From NCBI GenBank assembly GCA_964370115.1, contig CAYJIA010000028.1:1-29555 (forward strand): DNA of 29,555 nt. Reading direction: 5' to 3'. Under the pieces are notes generated by a model, which made no database searches, was not told where the DNA came from, and was given only the letters and a program-made list of their open reading frames with translations. The DNA comes from SIG603 sp964370115. GTDB taxonomy: Bacteria; Bacillota; Clostridia; Oscillospirales; Acutalibacteraceae. Each line of letters starts with the position of its first letter. Positions within the stretch are counted from its first letter, which is position 1. A program made the position numbers and the translations under genes. Below are positions 8,060 to 17,427 of the stretch, piece by piece.

Positions 8060-11000
8060 CTACCTAAAACTAAAATCCTCTCTATCAAGTGTCAAGTTTT
8101 TGTTGTAATAAGGATCGCCATTTTTCAGCTCCTTTTCCCAACGCTCATGAAACAATTTTATTTCACCGACAAATCTTGCCTGCTTTTCTGGAGTATCCTC
8201 GCTCCCCCTACTAATTGATTCGTGATGATAAAGTTCCGCGTATGGTGTCCAACATACTAAATAATCTTTTTGTCGTACACGCATACACAAATCAATATCA
8301 TTAAATGCCACCTTAAATATAGGGTCAAGTCCATTTACCTCTTCAAAGACAGAACGCTTTATCATAAGGCATGCCGCTGTTACAGCCGTTACATTATGAG
8401 CATAACCTAACCTACCCATATATCCCACATGATTTCTCTCAAAGTGTCTATAGCTGTGACCAGCTAAAGTCAATACTCCTAAAACAATTCCTGCATGTTG
8501 TATTGTATCATTAGGGTAATACAGCATTGCTCCTGTTATACCAACATCATCTCTTTGATTGTACATAAGCATTTCTTCTATCCAACTCGGAGTAATGACC
8601 TCTATATCATTATTGAGCAAAATTATTTGTTCACCGTTGCAAAACTCAAATCCGAAATTATTTATTTCGGAGTAATTAAAGTCATTTTTCCAATAAACTA
8701 CATTAACGTTATCACAATTATCAAAGGTTTTATAATAATCAAAAATTTCGTCTGTTGTGCTGTTATTCTCCACAATAATTATTTCAAAATTTTTGTATGA
8801 TGATAAATCTTGAATTGAATCTATGCATTGCTTTAAAATATCTTTTTGATCTTTATTTGGAATAATAATTGATATTAATGGGGTATCTTTTAACTCATAT
8901 TTAATTCGATAAATAGATGGTGAGACTCTAGAACTTTCCGCTATACCTGGCTGTTTTACTCTTTCTAAATGTGACATTACAGCACTTTTGCCTGCTTCAA
9001 TCGCATATGTCTTTGATCCTATATCCATCGCCACTGAATTGGGATGACTTCGCCAAAAATATAGAACTTTAGGAACATGCCTGATATTTTTTGCTTGCTC
9101 GGTAAGTCTTAGGATCATGTCATGATCTTGAGATCCGTCGAACTCTTTCCTAAATCCACCTGCTTTTTTTATTAATTTCTTATCAAATGCTGTGAAATGA
9201 CAAATATAATTATTTGCCCTCAGATTATCAATAGCAAAATCTGGCTTAAAGTGTATTACAGTAGCATTATTTATGTTACCTTGGAAAGTTAATTCATCAC
9301 AGTATATAAAGTCGGCATTATTATCACAAATTTCAATCATATAGTAATATAACACTGCAGGGTGCAATAAGTCATCATGATCAAAAAGTCCAATATAGTC
9401 GCCAGTCGCCATATCAATTGCAGCATTTGTGTTTTCAGATATACCTAAATTTTTCTCAAGTTTTTTATATACAACTCTTTTATCTCTTTTCGAGTATTCC
9501 TTGCAAATTTTTTCAACAAATGCATGTTTGTCATCACTTCCATCTGCAAGGCACAACTCCCAATCACCATAAGTTTGGTCTATAACAGACTGTATCATTT
9601 CTCTCAAAAAGTTTTCTGGTGTATTGTAAAGAGGGACAACTATGCTAAATTTGATGTTTTTGCTAAATTTAGCGTTTTCCTGCAAATTCCTCTCTTTTTC
9701 TGATAATGTATGCTTTACTTCATAATTACCAACTTCTTTTTTTCTTTTATTGCGTAATTTAATTTTTGCCAACATCGCCTTAAAACCATGTAACCTCCAA
9801 TAATGTAAGGCCTTATACGGGAGCCTTGTAAGCGGGCATACTCTAAAGAATTTTTTGGTTCCACGCACTAACACCCTGCACGGTTTTGTGATTTTCCAAC
9901 TTGTTGAATTGATTAGCGCAACATATTGATTTTGCAAAGCTGAATTTTGATTTTGTAACACAGTTCTTTGATTTATCGCTGCATGGTAATGCTCTTTATA
10001 GTGATTTAGCTCATCTGTCTTTTGGTTTAGCTGACTGTCTTTATCACTAATTTCTGCATTTTTACTTTCAATTACTTGATTTATTTTTATTTCATTTTCT
10101 TCTGCAATTTGAGTCATTCTAACTTCATTTTCTTCGATAATTTTAAAGTTTTGCCCTTTATATTCTATCAATTTTAATAAAGCAGCGTGAACAATCTCAT
10201 CATTTAAATCAAAACTAAATTTTTCAAAACTAATTCGAAGTTGAGTCCCCAAATTTTCAAAGATTATTTGAGGGTCAAAATTCAGGAAAATCTCATATTC
10301 ATCAACAGTGTATCCATTGACATTTTCGTATTTAACAAGCTCTCCATTTGAAAATATCTTCAAATTTTTTAACACACAGTACTGTCCTTCGACTGGGTCA
10401 AATCTTATTTTTTTTGCATTTAAATCAACTGCTACTTCTCCTATATATAGATTACTTTCGCCTTGTTTTTTCATCTCAAAAATAAGCTTTTCTTCTTCGT
10501 TAAAGCCCTTTCCCGTGCATGGGTATATACTAGAATTATTGTTGTATATATTTAAGCTATCTTTAAAAATTGAGTATACACTATCATAAAAATTAGTTTC
10601 TAAATTTTCTAGTTTTTCATCATAAACTACCGCTTTAGATCGCTCTACAAAGCCTGTTAGAGATTTATCAATTTTTTTACCTATCACAAATTTCCTGTAT
10701 GAGTTCTCGTTATAGTCATTTTTAAACAACTGTGTATTGTAGTAATAATCAATTGCCTCTCTTTTAGGAAGTAATTCTCCACTTAAAACCGTAGCAAAAT
10801 GCACATTAAGTAACCTTTGCCATAGATTTATATCTCCGTGCGAAAATTGCTCAAAACCGATATTCTTTACATCCAAATAATTTATTAATTTTTCAAAAGA
10901 TGGAAGTTCTAAATTTTTATGTTCCTCTAACCATATATAATTAATACCAAAAAACATTTTAAAAATATTATTACAATTATTTTCAGCTACAACAACTTCT

Positions 11001-11377
11001 TCTGAAGAAAATGGTGCACAAATAATAAACGCCTTCTTCGAAACTCTATAAAGCTCAGAAATAAAAGCATCTCGACGTTCAGGAATTATATGTTCAAATA
11101 CATCAAGAGCGACAACAACATCAAATTCATTGTCGTCAAACTTCATATCACTCGCATCACCTTGAATATATTTTTCCGAATTTTTAAGTTCTTCAGGAAG
11201 TTCTATATCTAAATATATAATATCATCATTTGGCAAAAATTTTTCTAAGTTCTGATGAGCATTTGCCCCAACTTCTAATATTTTTAGACTTTCATCATTT
11301 TCTCTAATATTGTCAATTATTAACTGCGCATTTTTATATCTTTGAAATTGATCAAATGATACATCATTATTCAACAC
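8060..11377 (-). CDS. Methyltransferase-coiled coil-GT2-GT2 fusion glycosyltransferase
   Basis: This protein of about 1,105 residues has (numbered from the in-frame TTG at 11392) a class I SAM methyltransferase at about 35-200 with motif I LEVGANA (39-45) and the acidic motif VALDVFEH; a middle segment 260-400 resembling a beta-rich domain; a coiled coil at 415-495 ending in a segment typical of polysaccharide glycosyltransferases (STSWKITKPCR); GT2 domain A at 580-790 (VVPLYNTPENF, GLFDHDD at 668-674, QDHDM); and GT2 domain B at 838-1090 (SIIIPNKDQ, LLNNDIEV, FNDIDLCMR). Paired GT2 domains are usual in rhamnan or O-antigen chain enzymes. The methyltransferase could modify or cap the chain. 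GGGAGG precedes the GTG at 11377 and the TTG at 11374; either may be the start. The gene overlaps the ABC ATPase stop (11371), so translation is probably coupled. Confidence 0.85.
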   Translation of the reverse strand: MLNNDVSFDQFQRYKNAQLIIDNIRENDESLKILEVGANAHQNLEKFLPNDDIIYLDIELPEELKNSEKYIQGDASDMKFDDNEFDVVVALDVFEHIIPERRDAFISELYRVSKKAFIICAPFSSEEVVVAENNCNNIFKMFFGINYIWLEEHKNLELPSFEKLINYLDVKNIGFEQFSHGDINLWQRLLNVHFATVLSGELLPKREAIDYYYNTQLFKNDYNENSYRKFVIGKKIDKSLTGFVERSKAVVYDEKLENLETNFYDSVYSIFKDSLNIYNNNSSIYPCTGKGFNEEEKLIFEMKKQGESNLYIGEVAVDLNAKKIRFDPVEGQYCVLKNLKIFSNGELVKYENVNGYTVDEYEIFLNFDPQIIFENLGTQLRISFEKFSFDLNDEIVHAALLKLIEYKGQNFKIIEENEVRMTQIAEENEIKINQVIESKNAEISDKDSQLNQKTDELNHYKEHYHAAINQRTVLQNQNSALQNQYVALINSTSWKITKPCRVLVRGTKKFFRVCPLTRLPYKALHYWRLHGFKAMLAKIKLRNKRKKEVGNYEVKHTLSEKERNLQENAKFSKNIKFSIVVPLYNTPENFLREMIQSVIDQTYGDWELCLADGSDDKHAFVEKICKEYSKRDKRVVYKKLEKNLGISENTNAAIDMATGDYIGLFDHDDLLHPAVLYYYMIEICDNNADFIYCDELTFQGNINNATVIHFKPDFAIDNLRANNYICHFTAFDKKLIKKAGGFRKEFDGSQDHDMILRLTEQAKNIRHVPKVLYFWRSHPNSVAMDIGSKTYAIEAGKSAVMSHLERVKQPGIAESSRVSPSIYRIKYELKDTPLISIIIPNKDQKDILKQCIDSIQDLSSYKNFEIIIVENNSTTDEIFDYYKTFDNCDNVNVVYWKNDFNYSEINNFGFEFCNGEQIILLNNDIEVITPSWIEEMLMYNQRDDVGITGAMLYYPNDTIQHAGIVLGVLTLAGHSYRHFERNHVGYMGRLGYAHNVTAVTAACLMIKRSVFEEVNGLDPIFKVAFNDIDLCMRVRQKDYLVCWTPYAELYHHESISRGSEDTPEKQARFVGEIKLFHERWEKELKNGDPYYNKNLTLDREDFSFR

Positions 11378-12591
11378 AATACCTCCCAGCAATTTTCCAT
11401 ATAAAGTAGCCCCTCTGAAATATAATTATTATTCATTTCAAACGAAACTACACTTTCTTTATAATCTATGTTAATCATACCTTTATCAGCAAATATACCT
11501 ACGTCAATATCATAGCGACCTTTGATTATTGGTAACTTAGGTATAGTATATCTTACAACATGTTTACCATAAGTTGAATAAACATGTTCACCCTCTAAAT
11601 GAGTATTTGGGCCAAAAATATATTCTCTTTTTGGAGTATATATAGCAGCTCCGATAAGAAAGTTTTCGATTTTTTCAGTGTACACCTCATATTCTATGGT
11701 AACTTCTAACTTGTCAAATAAATTAAAGCTATTTGAGTTTATAGAAACATTTTTTATCAAGGCTAAGATACTTTTATCCTCAGGTAAAATCATCTCAACT
11801 TGTGATAAGTTTTGTTCTTCACTTGCATTAGCTTCGTGCTCACTGATATTTTGCCCGTATATCAAATAATTCTCATACTCGCTGGTCACAGATGTAGCTA
11901 CTCCACTTAATTTTAAATTGCCATTGTTAAGCCAAATTGCCTTCGTGCAAAATCTGTTAACTTGCTCTATAGAATGAGAAACAAATAATATAGTTGTTCC
12001 GCCTTCCATCATCTTTTTCATGTGATCCATGCATTTAATTTGGAAACGCATGTCGCCAACGCTTAGCGCCTCGTCTACTATCAAAATATCAGGCTCTACG
12101 TTTATTGCAACTGCAAAGGCAAGTCTTGCAAACATGCCGCTTGAGTACATTTTTACTGGCTGATTTACAAAATCGCCTATATCGGCAAATTCAACAATTT
12201 GAGGGATTTTTACATCCATCTCCTCTTTAGTATACCCCATGATTGTACCGTTTAAGTAAATATTTTCTATTCCCGTCATTTCTTGATTGAATCCTGCACC
12301 AAGCTCAAGCAGCGCTGAAATTTTACCGTTTACGATTACGTCTCCTGAAGTTTGTGACAAAACCCCTGTTATAATTTTAAGAATAGTCGATTTACCAGAA
12401 CCGTTTTGCCCCACTATCCCAAAAACTTCACCTTTATTTATAGTAAAGCTCACATCATTAAGTGCGTAAAAGTCCTTATGATATTTTTTTCTTGTAAGGC
12501 TTAGTGACTCTTTTAATCTATCTGATTTATCATTATATATTGGGTAAATCTTCGTAAGATTTTTAACCTCAATCGCAATATTGTTGTCCAT
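11371..12591 (-). CDS. Polysaccharide ABC exporter ATP-binding protein (Wzt/TagH-like)
   Basis: The 406-residue protein has an ABC ATPase domain at about 1-235: Walker A GQNGSGKST (61-69), signature region YSSGM (149-153), Walker B ILIVDEALSVGD (169-180), and the switch His in FVSHS (206). The C-terminal extension (about 255-400) is beta-rich, like the Wzt C-terminal domain that recognises the chain terminus in O-antigen exporters. The ATG at 12591 has AGGAG upstream and lies 9 nt after the permease stop, so the two are co-translated. It powers export of an undecaprenyl-linked polysaccharide across the membrane. The adjacent 3' gene encodes a methyltransferase-GT fusion, which fits a terminal-modification readout, though that link is inference. 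Confidence 0.9.
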   Translation of the reverse strand: MDNNIAIEVKNLTKIYPIYNDKSDRLKESLSLTRKKYHKDFYALNDVSFTINKGEVFGIVGQNGSGKSTILKIITGVLSQTSGDVIVNGKISALLELGAGFNQEMTGIENIYLNGTIMGYTKEEMDVKIPQIVEFADIGDFVNQPVKMYSSGMFARLAFAVAINVEPDILIVDEALSVGDMRFQIKCMDHMKKMMEGGTTILFVSHSIEQVNRFCTKAIWLNNGNLKLSGVATSVTSEYENYLIYGQNISEHEANASEEQNLSQVEMILPEDKSILALIKNVSINSNSFNLFDKLEVTIEYEVYTEKIENFLIGAAIYTPKREYIFGPNTHLEGEHVYSTYGKHVVRYTIPKLPIIKGRYDIDVGIFADKGMINIDYKESVVSFEMNNNYISEGLLYMENCWEVLC

Positions 12592-12600
12592 TAAATTCTC

Positions 12601-13992
12601 CTATAACACATCTGCAAAGTGTGTTTTTAATTTTCTAAATAATGTCATTCCTAAGAACAGTATAATTATACTTACAAACCAGAAATACGCTGTGTCCTGT
12701 AATGTCACAGGCGTAACGACATCTCCTAACATACTGTTTCTATATCCTGTTACTATATAGTACATTGGATTAAGTTTAAATATCCACATTAAGTCTGCAC
12801 CTATCATAGATACGTTCCACATTATTGGTGTTGCCCACATTCCCATTTGAAGTATAATACCCATAATTGGCATCAAATCTTTAAAAAATGGAGCGACAGA
12901 GGCTGTTATGAAGCCAAGCCCTATAACTAAAAACACCATGCAACCCATGTAGTAGATTATGCCTAGCATATTAAAATTTGGATAAAATCCATATATTGCG
13001 AAAACCAAAAGCATAAATGCAATAAAAAACACATGAACTATGAGCGCTGAAATTATTTTAACTATTGGCAAGATGTCAATTTTGAATACAACTTTTTTTA
13101 CAAGATAGCTGTATTCTGCGTAAACATTTGTGACACCATTCCATGACTCTGAAAAGAAAAACCACGGAATAAGTCCTGACATAAGCCATAAAATAAACGG
13201 TACATTTTCAACTCCTGTACTGCGAAGTCCTATCTCAAAAACAAACCAGAATATCAAAATTGTCGACACAGGCTGAATAAATGCCCATATTGAGCCAAAT
13301 GCTGAACCTGTGTATCTTGATTTGAAATCATTTAGTGCAAGTTTAAGCAGCGTCTTTTTGCTCCAAAATATATTTTTAAGTAAAATTATGTTGTCCTTTA
13401 AAGAAACATATCTAAATATTATATAAATAAGTATTGTCGCAATTACAAACGACACCGCAATTCCAATATAATTTATTTCAAAATCTGTAAGTGCGAAAAG
13501 CTCTGTAGGTATTACCATGTATGGATCTTCGCCAATAGTTCTAATTTGTAGTTTATTATCGACTAGTTCTACTTCTATGTCCTGCGTTTTAATACTTCCT
13601 AAATCTATTTGACTTTTTATTTCATCTGCAGTAAAAACCCCATTTACAAATCCTGAATATAGTCTTAGATCCTCTACTACACCCGTTTTATCTATTTCTG
13701 ATCCAAAATCTAGCCTTACTGCTTTTATATTTGATGCAGTATATGCCACAAGCTCTTCTTTTTGTGTCATATCAACAGCTGTGGATTTTTGCTCTGAAAA
13801 AGCATCATCAGCATCTGTATTGCTCAAATAATAAACTTGCATAGTAGAAATATTACTATCAGTTAGAGAAAATTCTAGCTGATTTTTCTCAGGTGTATTA
13901 ATGAATATACCTGCTACCACCATAACAAAAAATATAAATAAATATACTATTAATCGTTTCGGCGACAACTTCGCTCTTACATTATTTAACAT
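12601..13992 (-). CDS. Polysaccharide ABC exporter permease (Wzm-like) with N-terminal ectodomain
   Basis: The 463-residue protein is longer than the usual Wzm (about 260). The C-terminal part (about 205-463) is a normal ABC-2 permease with six membrane helices and typical phrases LLKLALNDFKSRYTGSAFG and WFFFSESWNG. The extra N-terminal part has a membrane helix (about 13-31), an extracytoplasmic domain (32-170) and a second helix (175-195). The ectodomain segment VRLDFGSEIDKTGVVEDLRL resembles in pattern the external domain of the DUF2142 protein of this operon. The start at 13992 is ATG with AAGGAA upstream. The permease pairs with the ATPase that follows. The ectodomain may contact the polymer outside the membrane; that is a guess. 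Confidence 0.88.
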   Translation of the reverse strand: MLNNVRAKLSPKRLIVYLFIFFVMVVAGIFINTPEKNQLEFSLTDSNISTMQVYYLSNTDADDAFSEQKSTAVDMTQKEELVAYTASNIKAVRLDFGSEIDKTGVVEDLRLYSGFVNGVFTADEIKSQIDLGSIKTQDIEVELVDNKLQIRTIGEDPYMVIPTELFALTDFEINYIGIAVSFVIATILIYIIFRYVSLKDNIILLKNIFWSKKTLLKLALNDFKSRYTGSAFGSIWAFIQPVSTILIFWFVFEIGLRSTGVENVPFILWLMSGLIPWFFFSESWNGVTNVYAEYSYLVKKVVFKIDILPIVKIISALIVHVFFIAFMLLVFAIYGFYPNFNMLGIIYYMGCMVFLVIGLGFITASVAPFFKDLMPIMGIILQMGMWATPIMWNVSMIGADLMWIFKLNPMYYIVTGYRNSMLGDVVTPVTLQDTAYFWFVSIIILFLGMTLFRKLKTHFADVL

Positions 13993-13996
13993 TGTT

Positions 13997-14839
13997 TTAG
14001 TTCCTTACTTCCTCCAAAAATCTCTCAAGCCCGCTCTCCCATGTTGGCAGTCTCTTAAACCCATTCTCGTCTAAGGCTTTTTTGCTTAGGCGCGAGTTTA
14101 GTGGTCTTGTTGCTTTAGTTGGATATGCGCTTGATGGGATTGGGTTTATTTTACAGTTTAGTCCAGCTTTTTCCATTATAGCTGCCGCAAACTGCGCCCA
14201 TGAGCAAAAGCCTTCGTTTGTCACATGGTATGTTCCGTATTTCTCGGTTTCTATCATGTCGCAAAGTGTTACTGCTATGTCTTTTGTATATGTCGGCGAA
14301 CCTATTTGGTCGTCTACTACATTTAGTTCTTCTTTTTCTGCTCCAAGTCTTAGCATTGTCTTTACAAAGTTATTTCCGTTTATGCCAAAAGTCCATGACA
14401 CACGTGCGATAAAGCAGTTGTCTAAAATTTCTCTTACAACTTCTTCGCCCTCGCATTTTGTCTTTCCGTAAACACTTTTCGCTCCTGTTTTAGCGTCTAC
14501 TTCATAGCACTCTTCGCCGTCTCCTGGTAAAACGTAGTCAGTACTTACTTGTATCATTTTCGCACCAAGTTTTTTACAGGCTGTCGCTATATATTTGGGT
14601 CCATTTACGTTTACAGCTGTACAGGTTTCTATATCGTCTTCTGCCTTGTCAACTGCTGTATATGCCGCACAGTGTATCACCGCTGTAGGTTTTAGATTTG
14701 CGATATAATCCGAAACATCTTGTTCGTTTGTTATATCTAAATCATCTATATCTATCCCTTTGCAGGGTATGTTTCTCTCATTTAAAACTTTTACTACATC
14801 GTAGCCCAGTTGTCCGTTTACTCCCGTAACAAGTACCAT
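13997..14839 (-). CDS. rfbD: dTDP-4-dehydrorhamnose reductase
   Basis: The 280-residue short-chain dehydrogenase/reductase carries out the last step of dTDP-L-rhamnose synthesis, NAD(P)H reduction of dTDP-4-dehydro-L-rhamnose. Visible are the Rossmann motif GVNGQLG (6-12), STDYVLPG (99-106; the usual text is DYVFDG) and the catalytic YxxxK (Tyr124, Lys128). The C-terminal substrate-binding part has RPLNSRLSKKAL, typical of RmlD. The ATG at 14839 is preceded by GAGGA. It lies between the small GT2 gene and the exporter permease (4-nt gap), which corresponds to the gacA position ahead of the exporter in group A streptococci. Confidence 0.93.
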   Translation of the reverse strand: MVLVTGVNGQLGYDVVKVLNERNIPCKGIDIDDLDITNEQDVSDYIANLKPTAVIHCAAYTAVDKAEDDIETCTAVNVNGPKYIATACKKLGAKMIQVSTDYVLPGDGEECYEVDAKTGAKSVYGKTKCEGEEVVREILDNCFIARVSWTFGINGNNFVKTMLRLGAEKEELNVVDDQIGSPTYTKDIAVTLCDMIETEKYGTYHVTNEGFCSWAQFAAAIMEKAGLNCKINPIPSSAYPTKATRPLNSRLSKKALDENGFKRLPTWESGLERFLEEVRN

Positions 14840-14866
14840 AAAATTGTCCTCTTCTTTCTAAACTGT

Positions 14867-15844
14867 TTAGAGTATTCCCTTTTTAATAAGTTGTACTAGT
14901 TTATTAAAAATAAACTTTGGCATAAACGGTGCGTAGTATTCAAAAAGCACTGCATATTTGCCAAAATATCTGAATTTGCGCATGGTCTTTAAGTCTTTTA
15001 CATTTGGTTTGTAAAAATATCGCTCTTTAGCGTCTACCCATGCCTTTAAATGTTCAAGTTCCGCTAAAATCTCTTTGTTGTCTGTAAATTCTTCCGCCCT
15101 ATCGCTTACAATATTTACTCCGTCTTTAAGACGTAAAACTCTAATGTCGTAAAAGCTTTTTCTGTCCACAATTCCAGCAAGCACACCCGTTTGATTTCCT
15201 CCGTGTTTGCGGTGGTATATCAGTGGTTTCCTTATAGTTTCTACCCTGCCACTTAGTGCCGACACTATAGCCAGCCAGTGGTCGTGGATAAATTCCTTTG
15301 GAAAAGGCATGGCTTTTTTTGCTATATCAGAATTTATAAGTGAGGCGCAACCCATTACAAAATTCCTTGTAATCATCTCAAGTCCTAAGCCTTCGCCCTC
15401 TCGAAATTCGTGCCTTTTATGCGAATCTTTTATAGAATTTCCCGTAATATTCCCATTTCCGTCAATTATATAAACATCACAGCAGACAAGAGGAGAGTTT
15501 GTGCTCTCCAACTTGTCCACAAGTGTTGATATTTTATTTTTGCACCATATGTCATCATGGTCGCAGTAGGCAAAGTATTTTCCCTCTCCGAGTTTTGTAA
15601 GTTCTTCAAATGCAAAGTTAGAACCCTTGTTTTCCTCGCCTCTATAAAGCTTATAGCTAAAGTTTGTAATACATTTCTTAACTAAGTCTTCACTTAAATG
15701 CTCTAGTGGACAGTCGTCCCATATTAAAAGCTCTATATTTTCATAATCCTGTGCATTTAAAGACTCCAGTTGCTCTATAAACCATTTCTCGTTTGGTTTA
15801 TATGCTGCAAGCAGGATTGATACCAATGGTTTATCTATTTTCAT
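14867..15844 (-). CDS. GT2 glycosyltransferase (probable rhamnosyltransferase, RgpB/GacC-like)
   Basis: The 325-residue cytoplasmic GT-A enzyme has PLVSILLAAYKPN near the N-terminus, LLIWDDCPLEHL, GSNFAFEEL, and the metal-binding DHDD at 95-98. It ends in a basic C-terminal tail. The start chosen is the ATG at 15844, which overlaps the 3' end of rfbB by 14 nt; an upstream ATG at 15877 would add 11 residues that copy rfbB coding sequence in another frame. Placement among the four rfb genes supports a rhamnosyltransferase building the backbone from dTDP-L-rhamnose; the acceptor and linkage are unknown. Confidence 0.88.
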   Translation of the reverse strand: MKIDKPLVSILLAAYKPNEKWFIEQLESLNAQDYENIELLIWDDCPLEHLSEDLVKKCITNFSYKLYRGEENKGSNFAFEELTKLGEGKYFAYCDHDDIWCKNKISTLVDKLESTNSPLVCCDVYIIDGNGNITGNSIKDSHKRHEFREGEGLGLEMITRNFVMGCASLINSDIAKKAMPFPKEFIHDHWLAIVSALSGRVETIRKPLIYHRKHGGNQTGVLAGIVDRKSFYDIRVLRLKDGVNIVSDRAEEFTDNKEILAELEHLKAWVDAKERYFYKPNVKDLKTMRKFRYFGKYAVLFEYYAPFMPKFIFNKLVQLIKKGIL

Positions 15845-16859
15845 ACATTTCTTTGTAGTAGTTTTGATATTCACCACTAATAATATTCTCCCACCAAGCT
15901 TTATTGTCTAAATACCACTGAATTGTCTTTTTGATACCGTCGTCAAACTTTGTTGCAGGTAGCCATCCAAGTTCTGAGTGGATTTTTGTAGGGTCAATCG
16001 CATAGCGCATGTCATGTCCTGCACGGTCAGTTACATATGTGATAAGGCTTTCGTCTTTTCCAAGTGCCTCAACAATAATTTTAACAACCTCTAGGTTAGT
16101 TTTCTCGTTATGTCCGCCTACATTGTAAACTTCACCAACTCTACCGTTATGGATTATAAGGTCTATCGCAGAGCAGTGATCCTCAACATAAAGCCAGTCA
16201 CGAACATTTTCGCCTTTTCCGTATACAGGAAGAGGTTTGTCTGCAAGCGCATTTGCTATCATCAAAGGAATTAATTTCTCTGGGAAGTGGTAAGGTCCGT
16301 AGTTATTTGAACAACGTGAAATAGTCACCGGCAACTTAAATGTACGGTGATATGCAAGACAAAGCAAGTCAGCAGACGCTTTTGAAGCAGAATACGGACT
16401 TGATGTGTGTATTGGAGTTTCTTCTGTAAAGAATAGTTCTGGCTTATCAAGTGGTAAATCACCGTAAACCTCATCAGTAGATACTTGGTGATAACGGTCA
16501 ATGCCGTATTTACGGCAAGCATCCATTAAGACTTGTGTTCCCATGATATTTGTCTCAAGGAAAATACCAGGATTTTCAATAGAGCGGTCAACATGGCTTT
16601 CAGCCGCAAAGTTTACCACTATATTAGGTTTCTCAGTTTCAAACAGCTTTGCAATAGCATCTCTATCTGTTATATCAATTTTATAAAAAACAAAATTTTT
16701 ATTGTCTTTTACAGGCTCTAAAGTTTCCATATTACCTGCATAAGTCAGGCTGTCTATGCAAACTATTCTGTAGTCATTGTATTTTTTAAGCATGTAATGA
16801 ACAAAGTTTCCGCCGATAAATCCAGCTCCACCTGTTACGATAATCGTTTTATTACTCAT
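15831..16859 (-). CDS. rfbB: dTDP-glucose 4,6-dehydratase
   Basis: The 342-residue enzyme converts dTDP-glucose to dTDP-4-dehydro-6-deoxyglucose using bound NAD. Diagnostic features are GGAGFIG (10-16), FAAESHVDRSI, STDEVYGD (127-134, catalytic Asp/Glu) and YSASK (Tyr156, Lys160), followed by NNYGPYHFPEKLIPL. Length is normal for RmlB. The ATG at 16859 has GGAGG upstream, and the gene follows rfbC by only 4 nt. The 3' end overlaps the next glycosyltransferase gene. Confidence 0.96.
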   Translation of the reverse strand: MSNKTIIVTGGAGFIGGNFVHYMLKKYNDYRIVCIDSLTYAGNMETLEPVKDNKNFVFYKIDITDRDAIAKLFETEKPNIVVNFAAESHVDRSIENPGIFLETNIMGTQVLMDACRKYGIDRYHQVSTDEVYGDLPLDKPELFFTEETPIHTSSPYSASKASADLLCLAYHRTFKLPVTISRCSNNYGPYHFPEKLIPLMIANALADKPLPVYGKGENVRDWLYVEDHCSAIDLIIHNGRVGEVYNVGGHNEKTNLEVVKIIVEALGKDESLITYVTDRAGHDMRYAIDPTKIHSELGWLPATKFDDGIKKTIQWYLDNKAWWENIISGEYQNYYKEMYENR

Positions 16860-16863
16860 TTTC

Positions 16864-17415
16864 TTATCCTCCGTATGAAAAAGTACAGTCGCTATCTTTT
16901 AGTAGCGGTGCATTTTTATCTTTATCAGAAAGTACTGGGTTTTCTATTCCCCAGTCTACTCCGATTTCAGGGTCGTCAAATCTAATACTTCTATCACTCT
17001 CGTAGTTGTAGTAGTTATCAGCCTTGTACACAAACTCTACATCGTCTGTTAAAGTTACAAATGCATGACCAAAACCTCTTGGAATGAATAGTTGCTTTTT
17101 ATTTTCCGCAGAAAGCTCAACAGCCACCCATTTTTTGTAAGTTGGAGAACCTTTTCTAAGGTCAACGGCAACATCAATTACCGCGCCTTTAATGCATCTT
17201 ACAAGTTTTGCTTGCACATGCTCGCCGTTTTGAAAATGTATGCCTCTTAAAACGCCTTTTTCGGCAGAATAAGAATGGTTGTCCTGCACAAATTCGCAGT
17301 CAATTTCAGGTGTTTTTATTTTGGAATAACTCTCCATAAACCAACCCCTACTATCCCCAAAAACCTTTGGCTCGATTATATAAACTCCGTCAATATCTGT
17401 TTTGATTATATTCAT
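16864..17415 (-). CDS. rfbC: dTDP-4-dehydrorhamnose 3,5-epimerase
   Basis: The 183-residue cupin-fold epimerase has LRGIHFQ (catalytic His60), RGFGHAFV (His117), and VYKADNYYN with the Tyr130 acid. It converts dTDP-4-dehydro-6-deoxyglucose to the L-rhamno form. The start is ATG at 17415 with TTGGAG 7 nt upstream; the longer frame begins at a TTG inside that ribosome binding site and is unlikely. It lies 12 nt after rfbA. Confidence 0.95.
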   Translation of the reverse strand: MNIIKTDIDGVYIIEPKVFGDSRGWFMESYSKIKTPEIDCEFVQDNHSYSAEKGVLRGIHFQNGEHVQAKLVRCIKGAVIDVAVDLRKGSPTYKKWVAVELSAENKKQLFIPRGFGHAFVTLTDDVEFVYKADNYYNYESDRSIRFDDPEIGVDWGIENPVLSDKDKNAPLLKDSDCTFSYGG

Positions 17416-17427
17416 ATTTTTCTCCAA

